Shown here in pieces: positions 1 through 12,993 of a DNA stretch of 64,000 bases; position 1 is the stretch's first letter, and each line of letters starts with the position of its first letter. The stretch spans positions 23,656,162 through 23,720,161 of the forward strand of contig OU612067.1 of assembly GCA_914767715.1 (NCBI GenBank), given 5' to 3'. The stretch comes from Membranipora membranacea. Its lineage: Eukaryota > Bryozoa > Gymnolaemata > Cheilostomatida > Membraniporidae. The notes beneath the pieces were generated by a model. The model had not been told where the DNA came from. It was given only the letters and a program-made list of their open reading frames with translations, and made no database searches. The translations under genes were made by a program, and so were the position numbers.

Positions 1-1823
1 GATTTAGAAATGACTTGAATAGGCAGCGCAGTGAGAGTATTATTACAGTGAGTGCAGTGAGAGGCGTTATTAGTATTATAGGCAGTGCAATAATCGAATT
101 GAGGCGCCAGGGTAGAAAGGCATAATTAATGTAATGTGATGCTATTGAAATCATTGCCTTGATTTATCCGGTTCACCTGCAAAATCACTTTTTTAACATG
201 TCTAAAATTCCAATTTCTATTTAGCCATAATAATCTCTATTAGTATAGGCAGTGCAGTATTATTTACATAGCTTATCACAACTAGAATCTAATACTGGAT
301 CATTCATTAATAATATGGCATAAATTGATGTAAGGCAACATTTAGCATTGTTTATATATTATTCATCTCTGTCAACGAGCAAAATCTGAGTTTTTAGCTT
401 ACATTCTAAAATCCCCTGTCTAGCCTGAGTTGAACCCAAAAATCTGAGTAACTCGGGCTAAATGGGGAGTAAACTGTTCTCATGCTGGAGCCATACTAAT
501 AGATGGTAAATACATTAATATTTGAGTGTTGGCTATGTGTTGTCAGTCCAGAAAAGTTATTTCTGCAACCGCCAATGGCAAGAAAATAGAGTATAAAAGC
601 AGAAGCATCTACAACAAATTATGTCTGTTGCTGGGAAATGGGGATATCTGGCTCCCTCTGGCATAGCTACAAAAGACAGGTGATGTCAGAGGATATTGGC
701 TAACAATAAAGCTGCCCATTGGCAACCTCTACAGAAGGTTGCTGGCTAAACCTTGCTGGCTGGGAGGATTGATTGATGAATTAAAAATATAAATAAGTAA
801 GAGCTCCACTTCATTATCCCTTACAAAAGTACCACTGGCAAACATTCAATCTCTTGGTATGTTGTGACATTCACAGCAGTTTGGTGCGAGTGACACAATA
901 TTTTTGGCGTCAGTTGATACCTCCACACTCCACAATTTTTAAAAGGTGAAATAGTATGACCACTTTTCATTCTTCCAATATACAAGGCAGAGGCACTGCT
1001 CTTCTCCAAGTTAAGTTTCTATGCCAGGATTGAGGAGTTGAGCAGTAGTCATATTCAATGCTTTACTTCATTTGAATATAGAGAGCGCTGTTTGTGATTA
1101 AGTATTTCGCAAGAAGGAAGTTCTTGATGGTTTCATTTATATCAGAATGGCTTTTCAAAGTATCCTAAACAATGTATAATATTGGCACATTGCCAGAGGG
1201 ATTGTACGAATATGGCACAGTACTCTGTGTGATGTAACCAAAGATTATTACTAAAATGTCATGACTCATGTGAAGGAACTTGTAGGACATTCCTGTTAAC
1301 TGTAGCGGAACTAACTCTAAACTTTTAGAAAACCTCAATAAATAAATAAATAAATAAATAAGATATTATCGTACTCCCACTTTATGTGATCTTTTATCCT
1401 TGGCTCATAACAAAATATATTACAGAATCAAATCGGTACTAGGTCAAAATAAGAAGACAGGCAATGGAAATGACAATGGCATCGTTCTATTCTGACTCCA
1501 AGATGGCCCCTCACCACTGAGCTAACTCTTGTCCCATTGCCCTTGACCATCACACACTTGAGCGGTAACCAGTTGATCGTCAACACTTAGGGTGATGTCG
1601 CTCTGACCTGATCAAACGGTGGCTACAGGTAACTGGTACTAGTCATATCGATATACAATCAGTAATATAGGCTCACCTGGAATCAAGATTACACCTATCT
1701 AACTTGCTTGAGCACAATCCGCTTCGGTATAAAGCTATCCATGCAGCACCAAGTCCTCTCTCCTAGCTGCCAGCCTCTGGATTGACTCTTCTATACGGTA
1801 AAAGTAATAAATTCCTCCTATGA
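1..1823. other. Non-coding stretch, no gene recognised
   Basis: AT-rich sequence with short random open frames only; none has a recognisable protein or paired splice sites. A run of AATA-type repeats at about 1,336-1,361 follows the string AGAAAACCTC. A similar string in reverse orientation lies at about 8,524-8,546, which hints at the 3' tail of an old retroposon, but I cannot define the element. Confidence 0.5.
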
Positions 1824-1827
1824 TTAA

Positions 1828-2205
1828 AGGGCCTGCTACACAGGCCGATGTTTGGCATCTATTAGCATCGACATAGGCTACGATGGGATCAACCTGCGCT
1901 CAACGATGTGCATCGTATGCATCTATAGGCAACACCGGTCTGTTGGTGTTTCAGTCGACTTAGTCGGTTGATCCTCTCTTTTCATTGGCTGATGGGTTTA
2001 TAGCAGTAACGCGCAAAAAGTATATGGACTATTATTGTCTGTGATTGGTTAATAATGAGTCATGATTGTTAAATGGCCATACTGGGATATATAATCAGTC
2101 GACCACAACGTTGGCTGCATCTGCAAGTGTAGCACATGTTACGATGTTAGCGTCGAGCACAGGTTGTTTGTAAGATGCAAAACATCGGCCCATGTAGCAT
2201 GGCCT
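1828..2205. mobile_element. Non-autonomous DNA transposon with about 33-bp terminal inverted repeats
   Basis: The left end (1,828-1,860, beginning AGGGCCTGCTAC) and the reverse complement of the right end (2,173-2,205, beginning AGGCCATGCTAC) match at 28 of 33 positions. Each end is flanked by TAA (1,825-1,827 and 2,206-2,208); read one base wider the flanks are TTAA on both sides. The 378-bp interior has no coding potential, so this is a MITE-like element. A 3-bp TAA duplication would suggest PIF/Harbinger, and TTAA would suggest piggyBac; the sequence alone does not decide. Confidence 0.75.
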
Positions 2206-2208
2206 TAA

Positions 2209-5200
2209 CCAATCCTTCATTCTAGGATTCTAGAATATTCGTTTCCTTTAGTGTTTGGTTTCTACTTTCTTGTTTGGGAATAAGGGTGATGTAATATGCA
2301 GGGAGTGTTGAACATAACTCTTGAGCTTTGGGATTTACCAAATTTTGTCCTAATTCCCTGATAGATTGTGGCTCAAAATAAGTGCAATGCTCGCCGGAGA
2401 CCTCTATTTGTTTTAGGATAATTTGGCAATGGATGATATTAATTTTTTAGAACCGATAGATTTCACAGAATATCATCAAGAATCATATATATCCTGTTGG
2501 CAGATTGACAGTGAGATTTATAAAAGAATGTCATGTAACAAACAAACATAGTCTCAATTGAATATTTATAGCCCTTTTGCGACAAGGAACTTATGTGCCA
2601 ATTCAGTTTCAGTTTGTTTCATTATTAAAAGCTAGGAGTTTCAATGATTGACGCATTATTTTTTTTGAGCCTCGATATAAAATTGGTTGCCCTAAAATAT
2701 TGAACAAACAGTTTTGTGAAGATTACAGGCGCATGGTGCAATGGCATGAACCACGCTCCTCGGCTGAAAAACAAGCCAGTCATTGAAGCTCCAACTAAAT
2801 GGAGCCTGCTGTAATATTCTATATTTGGGACTAACTGCCTAACTATGAAATGCCCGTGGGTAGACGTTTCTGAGAGAATTATCGCAAAGCGCCCTGGAGT
2901 TTTTGCAAGAAAATTTCCAACGCTCAATGACAACAATTGTCTTCCTGAGTGGATTACCTGATAGCTGACCAGTAGGTTCAGTTGTTATATCCCAATCACT
3001 GGTGGTTACTGTCTCTTCTACACTGCCTTTCTTATCCAGCTAGCTTTAGCGTGTTGTGAGGTTTCCTTAGCTCAAAGTGATCTATGTACACTCTCCCAAC
3101 ATTGACTCCAGTTGCTTCTCTCTTCACTGTCGCGGTTATGAGAAATCAACATTACTGAGTTACATTTATGACCTATGACCTTTAAAATTGTGAAGCAGGA
3201 TGACTGGGCTTTCAAAATATATTGAGGGGTGTAACTGGACTGTATACCGTATACCGTGAGCCGTCTCAATCCTGCGATATCCATTTCTATAAGCATCAGT
3301 ATTACTATCAAAACATTAAACTATACATCAACTTGTTTTTGACAGGGATAAGGCCTTAGCTAGTTAAAAAAAATCATATTATTAGGGATGAATGCTTGAT
3401 ACGGCCCTAGCTAACAACGTTAACTAAACAGATACAATCACTTGGGAGTGTGCCAACAACATGAACAGCGAGGAATGATTTGTCAGCTAAGGAATGCTAT
3501 TCATTTATCATTACCAGGAAATTTGAATTGTGACACAGAAATAAGTGTTCTCGCAATAGCATAATTTTTCCTGTACCCATCAGATCTGAATGACGAAAAC
3601 AAACACATCTTAATGTAAATAGATAGCTTCTCGTGAACCATCTTTACATCAAATCGAATCAAGAAATTAGCTCCAACTTGTACACGGTCACGTTGCACGG
3701 CGGAAGGAGAGCAAAAGGGTTGCAGGCAAACTGGATCGAGCTTGATCTATATTATAATACACAATACGGAATAAATACACAAATAATAAGGGCATAGGCC
3801 TGTGCAAATTGTCTTTAGCAAGAGACCTGTTCCATGCTTAGACAGAGGCTATAATTGGGTTCATAAGCTTTTCGCACCTATCATATTGCATGAAAGAAAA
3901 TGGTGCATTGCAGGCTGTTCTTGCAGACTTTGATTCAGGACTATTAACTTGAAGTGATCGCTGGGATGAAGCAATGGGTCCATATTTTATTTCCATTAAC
4001 CTCTATTTGCATATGATTGTAGCCTACATGTCTATGAGAAATGAAGTAACCGGTTCACTGCTGATACGATGCCTTGTCACTACACTACTTAAACATGCCT
4101 GTCACAGAGATCTCTTCAGTCTCTTTGAAATCGTGAGTGAGACTTTATCATCAACTGTTATTTTCTGGAATTGAAGAAATATACGAAAGTGAAGTACATT
4201 ACACGGCGCCAAAATATTATGAATATAGTTTCGTTGCGCAATGATTTTACTGGCGTTGCAAGGTTATTTTATTTCTAAAATATAACTCATAATAATATAC
4301 TTGCGATCATAATTGACTCCTAATGGTTGTTAACGACCGACCGAGTGATGGTATATTTCCCCAACAATTTATGAACCACATAATCTGGGGGGGGGGGGGG
4401 GGAATTAGTTAAGATGAATCCCATATCTTATTTGACCATGACCACCTAGAATTTTTCTCAAACTTGTTTGTTTGGACCGCTAACAAAGTAACAAGGGAGG
4501 GACTTGTCTTAGTCATGAAGATCCAACAAATGTGAAATCTCATATTCACAAATATACTATTGAGACACTACTGTGTGTTGCAGGTACAGGACAGAGTAAG
4601 CAGAGAGAGTAAATCATTAGCAGAGAAATATCCTAATAGCTGTTCAGGGCAGACAGCTGTACCATTTGAAACATTGACTAAGGGAAGAAAGCTGTATCTG
4701 TTTCCTGGGTACAACCCACGTCGCTAAACACATATACCCTGCTACTGAACACTAATATAGATAGGACTTATAGGTATACGATCAATTGAGATGTTACCAC
4801 ACTTTATGTTGTGTCCCTTATTCACTGGGACTTTTTATCATTATCAAAGGCATATATCTAACCATCCATATTGAAGTAAGCCCACCATGCGGTTCTGTTC
4901 AAATATGCCTAACACTTTTAGTTAGAGTATTCTTCTCAAAAACTGACACAGTTTGGTTTTGTGTGAGCCTGAGAATACCGAAAGAAATTATCACACCTGT
5001 TTGCATAATACACTATCCTCATCACCCATATTTGATTTAAACTATAATTATGTACCAGTGTTTATAATTATTCAAAATAGTGTAAATAAACTTTTCTTGT
5101 GAAAGAATTGTCAAACACATAGATGTGGAAGTGAAAAACTTGGCGCTTACTCAACTTCACCATTATGAAATGTGCAGCTGAGTCATCTAGAGTTACACCC

Positions 5201-8061
5201 TGCTAGTGGTTAGACTGTAATATTCATGTATAGATAAGCTCCATACACTGCTAAAGTCTGCCTTATCCTAACTCATAGTGGTGCCTGCTACAGATCTCAT
5301 ACAGCCTGGAGCTGCATAGTTACGAGTTACATCCTTAGTCTTATAAAGATCAGCTCTGATCACTGCTCGGGTCTGTTAGTGAGGCTGATGGAGCTATAGA
5401 GTTTATCTGTGTCTGAAGATGCTGCTTTTCTAATAAAAGTCTCTCTTTAGTAATCTTATTCTGTTCCAGTTTGTTAGTCAGTGACCTCATCAATGGTGTC
5501 ACTAAAGTATCTAGTATATGGCAGACGCTGGCTGAGTAAACTGAAATAGAATAATCACAGATACCTGTTACTCTTAATTCTTATGGTCTTGCTTGACAGG
5601 CCCACAAAATGCTTGGAATTGTGATATGCGAGGCTACACACACCCACTTTCCATACCTTGTGCAAACATTGCTAAGTGACTGAGCAATGAGTAAGGACCA
5701 ATGACCGATCAAATGTGCTGCATTGAACCAACTGGCCAATGACAGAAGCGTAGGTTAAAATGCTAATTCACAACACCAATATGATGGTCTCTGAAAATAC
5801 GCATCGTTAGCGCACCCAACGGCGTTGCTCGGCATTGAACTGAGGAAGACAATTCCACGCATTTAGTTGGCCTGTGGCCTAGGAGCAGCTTCTAGTGTAT
5901 GATAGTCTATCTACTGAATAATCACAAGGTTATAACACCTCAGCAACAACGAGTTTTAGATGAAAATGGAAAAATAATGTGACATCGACTTTTTGGGGTA
6001 TTGTGGAGAGTCGGAGGTATGGTCTGCCAAGTGGAGAATGCAGCGGGAATATCACTTGGGAGCTTTTTTAATCGTTCCAGCCTCCAGGCACCTTAGGTGT
6101 GTATTCTTCCATATAAACACAATTTTGAGTATGATATTTGAACTGTTCGCAGTACCATGCAACGAAAATCAAACCAACTACTTTCTTTTTGATAAAAACA
6201 ATAGTCATGGGTATATCAGATATCACACTCACCTGAAGAGTTATAAACCTGTGTTACTAGATTACTATTTTTATCAGCTGGTATTGTGGAGCGGTAGGCT
6301 ATACTCTCTTCTGTTAGTAAAACTTTAGGTAAGGAAATAAGGCTATGCAGATTATGTGCTTCATAAGTCAGTTTCTTGTCCACGTAGAGTGGTACTTCTT
6401 TTCTGTCAAACCTGAAAATAGAGAAGCTAAGTCCGGCATGTGTGTTTATGACTCATCAAACCAGTTCAATTAAATATTTCATTAGAGTTGGCAAAGTAAC
6501 TTAGCTGTACGTTAAGTGCCGTTTTTTAATCAGAGATCGGCAACCCTAAATGTCTCACAATCCCTCAGAACCTCACAGCAAGAAAATGTTATAAAACTTA
6601 CTCATGAGGGTTACTCGTTTTCTGTACAGACTGAAAACATGTCACCTGGATCTGTGATTCCTAAAACAGAACCATCTCTTATTACAGGTAGGTAAGTAAT
6701 GGATATCTGAGCATGTCATGTAAGAGTCGCACTCCCAGCTGAAAGTGAGTAATTGAGGTATAAGAGCTCATCTTATGCTGGGTCAGAAAAAAAACCCTCA
6801 CTAAACCGACAAATAACGTAACACGAAAAATAGTCTACCTGTGTGGTTTTATCGATATTAAATACTGAAAAGATAACTCCAACAAAACAAGGATCCATCA
6901 TCTGATAGTCAGCCTGGGTTCTCACATCTACAACAAAAAGGCGGGTTCATATTTGACATCAAAAGTAGCGAGTAAGAGAGGCTAGTAAAACACACCACAC
7001 TAGTCATGTTGTACAAATGTAGCCCAATGCTTTCGAACGAAGTATTACCAGTAACGTGTTGCAGAGAAGTATTAGTTATTCGAGTACAGATTTGCAAGAG
7101 AGCTCAGCTTTGACCAAGATAAAGTTTATACTATGTTTTGTTAAATGCCCATGCTTATCATACAAGTGGACCTAATAAATAAGAGGATATCATAAATTGG
7201 AGTTGTGTCATAATTGAACCTTTTAGCCAAAAAGCAGACAACTTCTGTTTGTAGTTTACTTATTGAAAGGGAAGTAATGCTCCTGAAATTCATCCAGGTT
7301 GCAATTTATGTCATTTTATCATCGATCACATCTCAGATGATAACCCAGTGCCACTGACATCAAACTAGGCTAATAAAAAGCACATCAAAGTATTGCAAAG
7401 AAAAAAAGAATTTTTCGATGGAAATCATGCGGCCCTTTTATGTGTACCACACTAGCTGCAGACAGCTAGTCTAAGGTTAACATAATACCAACGTCACGTC
7501 AATAATCGCCATTCATGTGAGTATATATATATATATATTTCATATATAAGTATATACATACATATAATTGAATATAATATATAAATACATATATATATAT
7601 AAGTATATATATAAATATAAATGTATATAATATATATATAGTGTAGACATCAGATTAATAATTACCGACATGAGAAGGCCAGACGGTGATGTGTGGATGA
7701 GAGTGATACCATCCTATTACCCTCATTGGTCTCTTCAACTTCTGACCTAGACTCTAAATTAGAAACAATAGAACGTTATCTAAACATTCATTATTACTAT
7801 GGGTTCTACCAAACTAGAACAAGAGTTGAGTAATATGTAAATATATATAAGGAAGCCATATATGAAATGTTTATAGCAAATATAGATACTGAAATTTTTT
7901 CTAGAACTTAATGCGCATATGGTAAGATCTATCAGCTGTGACATCAAATGTTCCATGGATTCATCAAGATGCCCTCATGGGCTGGGGATAGAGCGGGTGG
8001 ACAATTACAAATCTTAGAGCTTGTGTAATCTACATACATAATGTCATGCCAACCATAGAAT
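2209..8061. other. Non-coding stretch with simple repeats and one MITE fragment
   Basis: No gene is supported. It holds a homopolymer run of G at about 4,386-4,402, an AT-rich microsatellite at about 7,520-7,642, a small perfect palindrome near 7,447-7,466 (ACTAGCTG/CAGCTAGT), and at 3,721-3,741 a solitary end of the foldback family seen at 8.06 and 45.06 kb. The longest frame (5,993-6,328) resembles no family I know and has no codon or splice support. Confidence 0.5.
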
Positions 8062-8063
8062 AA

Positions 8064-8162
8064 GTTTGATCCAACTTGCCTGCATTCCAGTTGCTCCCCT
8101 ACCACTGTTCACGCTTGACCCGGGGAGGGGAGCAACTCCAAATGCAGGCAAATGGACCAAAC
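8064..8162. mobile_element. Foldback MITE, family 'GATCCAACTTGCCTGCATT'
   Basis: The two arms (about 8,064-8,100 and 8,126-8,162) are near-perfect inverted repeats. The left reads GTTTGATCCAACTTGCCTGC and on to TTGCTCCCCT; the right is AGGGGAGCAACT running to GGACCAAAC. About 25 bp separate them. Related copies or ends occur at 3,721, 45,055, 49,578, 55,841 and 56,395. There is no coding capacity. The superfamily is unknown because target-site duplications are not clear. Confidence 0.7.
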
Positions 8163-8880
8163 GTGGCCTTGTCACGCTTGGCTACTGACAGGGCTTGACA
8201 AGGCTAGATCAAACTTGTCCATGTCAGCCATAATGTTGTAACATTAGTTTTTCTGCACACCAAGGTATGCAGTATTGATGCTCAACATACATCTGCATAC
8301 ATAGCAGCATCGGTGAGTTGTTCAGGTGATATTTCACATCTATCTGGTCTTTTATCTGATCTCTGTAGTATCACCAAGGCTGACACATGAGCCACAGAAT
8401 CATTATCTAACTGTAAAATAAATATCATATATCTCACTATGGTCTTACTGTTGCTTCTATATTGGTCGGGGTCCAGGTTCCTAGCTCAACATGGGAAACC
8501 GAATGCCACTTATAAGTTTCTGATAATTTATTTATTGAGGTTTTCTTAAAGTTTCTAGTAATTAAAGCAAATTAAAAATAACTTGTTGACCTCAATGAAT
8601 GAATGCTGACACACAGGGCTGACCAATTCATAAACTATATGTGATACTTTTTCTATGCTCAGCGCTGAGCCATCATCGCAGAGTAAGAGGGAGTCTATGT
8701 ATGATGACAAAATTTAGTGAAAGTCATGAATTCTCTCCTAACGTCCCTTTATACATCTCATGTCTTCTACTGTATTTATAATATCACCGACACCATCTCA
8801 AAGAGGGAAAATTTTAATTGAAGCTAAGTTGTGAATGAATTCTCTTCATTTGGTTTGTCAAGGAGTTTGAGATGTTAGGT

Positions 8881-9179
8881 AACCAATGTGTTGGCTCTGA
8901 TTGGCTGGGTGGGGTGAAAGAGCCAATACCAGGTCATATCACACATATCATGTGATATACTATTGCATGTACATCTCTGATCGACGGAGAGTGAATTAAT
9001 TCACTTAGCATGAGTACCATCAGTGTGACGACTCAAGTTCATTTTCATTAATTAAGAGTAGGTACAGGTTAGGTACTCGTATTAAATTGACTCTGAATTG
9101 ATGATAGTGTAGCCTCGATGTCAGTGTGATGTTATGTGGTACCTTTGACCTTGTCTCTCTCAGAGCTAACACATTGGTT
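8881..9179. mobile_element. About 300-bp TIR element, outer TIR AACCAATGTGTTRGCTCTG
   Basis: The left TIR (8,881-8,899) and the reverse complement of the right TIR (9,161-9,179) match at 18 of 19 positions. Inside, from about 8,935 to 9,133, is the module also found near 30.2 kb and 38.77-39.53 kb, with the shared landmark GTGAATTAATTCACTTAG and ending near GATGTCAGTGTG. Much shorter foldbacks with the same TIR type occur at 9,995-10,036 and 39,891-39,972. Non-coding. Confidence 0.65.
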
Positions 9180-9496
9180 AGATTTCAAGTCTAGTATTAA
9201 AATAGATAACATACGTCACCAATAAGGAGTCCCATTACCTCCTCTCTTTCAGTAGAGAGAGCATGAGTGAGACAAACAGAATAGACATCGGACGCTAACA
9301 CACATCCACTAGCAGACATATTTACGTACTGCCAACTACAACCCTGCAACAATCAAAGATAACTTTCATGTATTATATAGCCATCAGTTTAGTGAACAAT
9401 AATGGACCACTATCATCCATAGTGGACATTGGCAAAGTAAAGACATGTAAGTCCCAGGGGCCCATGACTGTGGTCAGCCAGAGCTTTTTCATACTC

Positions 9497-9575
9497 CCCC
9501 CCCCCCCGCCGGGAATCAAACCCGGGGCTGGCAATCAAGAGGCAGGAATCCTACCACTGCGCCCAATTGACTTTG
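9497..9575 (-). repeat. tRNA-like module (SINE head or tRNA pseudogene)
   Basis: Read on the minus strand this has an A-box-like stretch (GGGCGCAGTGGTAGG) and a T-arm with a perfect stem (CCGGG-TTTGATT-CCCGG), spaced as in a tRNA of the Gly/Glu type. The anticodon stem is imperfect and there is no clean acceptor stem, and a C/G homopolymer follows. It is more likely a tRNA-derived repeat than a working tRNA gene. Confidence 0.5.
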
Positions 9576-9994
9576 TGCTGAAGCATGTTGGATAGGACAT
9601 GGGGAATGATGTTTGGGAACCTCTCTTCAGACATGTTCCAAGACACCTATGGATGGGACTTGTATAACAAAAGGCCTTATGTATGTATCAACTTTCAAGG
9701 ACAGAATATAGACTAGCTCCCTGCACTTACTTACTGCATAAGGCCTGTGTTGCCAGGGTAGGCCTATTATTATCCTCAATGAAATTTGAATTGGCAAATT
9801 TTATCATACCATGAATTCAATATTATTTCACCTTAGGGCCTATCTATATAGATAGATGTTTACTACATTATGATTGTCAGTTCAAAATATAATAAGAAGA
9901 AATCCATCGCAGTGACACTTTGAAAGTCACAGTGAGTGTCACTGCAATGAATGTTTTATCATTCTAATCTGTTTTTAATTACTGCTGTACTTAC

Positions 9995-10036
9995 TAGACA
10001 ATGTGTTGTCACTGATTGAAGGCAACACATCGGCTA
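9995..10036. repeat. Short foldback related to the AACCAATGTGTT family
   Basis: Arms at 9,995-10,010 and 10,021-10,036 pair at about 13 of 16 positions and resemble the TIR of the element at 8,881-9,179. Probably a collapsed or solo-TIR derivative. Confidence 0.4.
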
Positions 10037-12993
10037 AATCAATGAGTAAGAGGGACTCCTTGGCTACATAATATTGTACTTACCTGGCTTTCCAGTTTCC
10101 ACTTACTAATGCTCTTTGAGACAATGATCTCTAACTATTTACTAGGGGTTCTCTTGAGAGCATACGAACAGAAGATATAGAGATCAACCTGACAGGAAAT
10201 AGTCATATTGATAGACTGCACCCATGATATAAGATTCTTCATAAAGTAATATAATTTACCTGTAGAGTTTTAAACTACGGACTATCTACAAAATCAAAAC
10301 TAAAATAAGGAAGATATTATTTATTATTACTTATTTACAAGTCTAAGAGCTACAATACATCAAGACTGGATAGCTTTGCTTTCGTATATTAATTGACAGC
10401 TTGTAACCTTCTCAGCATAAATAGCTAGATGTGAGTCTGAGGCCAATCAGTAGGTTACCTTGGCCATTGCTAGAATAATTGCAATCTCCCTGTCACTCAA
10501 AGGGACTCATCATTGTTGTTGTCATTGTTTCAATTACGAATTAGTTAGGTTAACCAAGGAGTAACAGCTTACTCCTGTTACTCCTTTGGTTAGTTGGGTA
10601 CATATTATTTTGTTAATGTTGGAAATTAAATGACCAGTCCGATGAAGGATCAGATGGACTCAAACTCCTAGACTAGATTGTAGCTTCTGCTTCTTAATTG
10701 TAGTCGACTGGGTCCTTATAACAATATTCTGTAGCGAGATTTGTCCGTAGTTAATGTCCAGTCGTTATAAAATCAGTGTAGCGATAGCAGAATTTGGCAG
10801 ATTGCTGTGGTTGTGGCTGAAGTGCGTTGACCGCGTCTCGCATCCAACCGGCTTTCAGTCCCGGTGTTCCTAATAATTTGGGATCACCTGGGTAGAGATT
10901 AGTACATGTGTATGGGGTGATGTATTAACAGTGCTAACATGGACAGACAAGGGATGATCAAGAAAACGATATTGTCAGGAGAGATGTGCACTTTTCAAGC
11001 ACACATGACAATGGTAGGTTGAATACATTGCTGCAATCAATTGGATGTGTGTTACCCACAACGTATTTTATCAACCTCATTTACGAGGATGATCAATATC
11101 ATTAACTATCATTAATCTATGGTGTCATAGTACTAGCAAGAATCACAATTAGTACCTCAGTCTGAGCCAGTGACGATGGAATGTGTACAAGAGAAGGGCA
11201 ACACAGGGCACAACAAGCTGTGGCGGTGTGCGGACAAGCTATCAGGCCAGGATGATGGTAGCCATATTCAACTCCTAGTTTAAACCAAGCAGAGTTAACT
11301 CCTTGTGATTGAATTTAAAATTTGAAGCAAGAAATTAAAGCAAGTATTTACATATATGTCTATATATTATATACATACATAGGAGAAGCAGGGTACAAGG
11401 TTCTTAGTTGTCTCAGTGGCTTGTGTTGATAAGTAATATGTTGGGTGTGGATGGGAGAGGGCCTAGACTTGCGTTTGGTGTTGGGTGCCATTGTCTGCCG
11501 CAAAACAAGGGTCGCTGGCAAAGCTTGAGTCGTTTCATATAATAGGATTATTCCTATAATTTGCTATGAGTCAGGGTCATTACAGTAAGGTTCCAGATGT
11601 GAAACTCCCGTTCCCTGAGTTTCAAGCTTGAAAACCAATGGGTTTTATAGGATCACTGCAAACCAAGATGCGCATGATCAAAGGTTCTTAGACTTGTAGG
11701 ATCCTATGTGTCGTTAGCCCATAGGCCTAGCAAGAGAAGTTTTTTTAGTCACAGCAAGATCAAGTTCTCAATTCAAGCAAGATGCATCATAGGCCTACTG
11801 TAGATTGCTTTGTCCTCTTATATATAAATATACAAGAGGGGGCAAAGCTGTTGCTTACCTTCTATGGAATAAACACTAATCCCCATGTTGGGAGCGCATT
11901 TATAAATGGCCTTAAGCAACTGTTGTATACAACAGCTCAGCACACCTGATAACTGAACAACAATTTTTGTAGGTCTGTTATTTGGTGATTTGCAATGTGT
12001 ACTGTTTGTATGTGGTACAATTATAAGAGTAGGCTTAGACATGTGTATTATTCAGAAAACTGGAGGGCAGTATTGTGGACTATTGGTAACAAACTGTAAC
12101 AGATCAGTCACGGCAGGTAGAGTTGAAATAGTTGCCAAGTGTTAGGTGGTAGAAGTGGGGGTGTTTAAATAATGTAGTGGGTTAGCATATACAAAATTCT
12201 GTTGTGTAAGCAGCAGTGTTTTTTTCAAGACACAGACGCAAGTGAAACAGAGTGCAGGAACTAGTCTCCTGGATTAATCCCCACCCACTAGAAAAGCACA
12301 AACAGCAAATGAGCACACAACACCAAGGCAGTGACCAGTGAATCGATTATTATAACGACACCCTACGCATATTGCAATGATCAATATGCTAGCTTCTGGT
12401 TTGAGGGTCACAGCAAAACTAGATACATTGTTGTCTATACTGTAGCAATGTGGGCTTTAGATGAAATGTTTGGAGTGCAACGCATGATTGAGGCTTCACA
12501 GATGCTACATAAACAGTTGAGATAGCTGAGACAAGAGGGCAGTAGGCCTAAACATGGCGTATAAGGATGCTTGTCAAGAATTAACGGAAATGCAGACCAA
12601 ATGCAATACAATATACAATACGATACAATACATGAATGGTTTGCTGTTTGTCGGAAAGAGAGGTCAGTCAAAGAGACTCTGATTATGCAGTAGACATGTT
12701 ACCCTATTCTCCACTTAACAAGGTTAACTCCCTTCTCAACCCATCCCATCATTGGCTAACCATTGCCTGTCTGTGACTTGCTTCCTTCCTTCTCAATAGA
12801 TTCTCTTCTGTTTATGAGAATGTCTTAAGTTCATAAACCTGAGATCTGCTTGCACAACTATTAATATTATCAAGGGGAAACAGTTCTTATGACTGAGCCC
12901 ATGTTAAATGGTAACTTTTGGTTGTAGGATGTAAGTTAGGCCATATACAGTCTTGAGCTAAACCTCTTTTGGAAATCACTACTATCAGCGAAC
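10037..12993. other. Non-coding stretch upstream of SPRYD7
   Basis: No gene seen. A stable inverted repeat lies at 10,552-10,590 (arms AACCAAGGAGTAACAG and CTGTTACTCCTTTGGTT). A degraded tRNA-like string lies near 10,820-10,875. The SPRYD7 promoter and any 5' UTR exon must lie in or beyond this stretch, but I see no motif that fixes them. Confidence 0.45.

Noticed and set aside
4386-4402. G homopolymer as a possible regulatory quadruplex
   Set aside because: A single G run, also seen at 14.58 kb; more likely slippage or sequence uncertainty than a designed quadruplex.
12331-12525. Frame ending shortly before SPRYD7
   Set aside because: Starts only with a non-ATG codon, has no homology I recognise and overlaps an equally open antisense frame.
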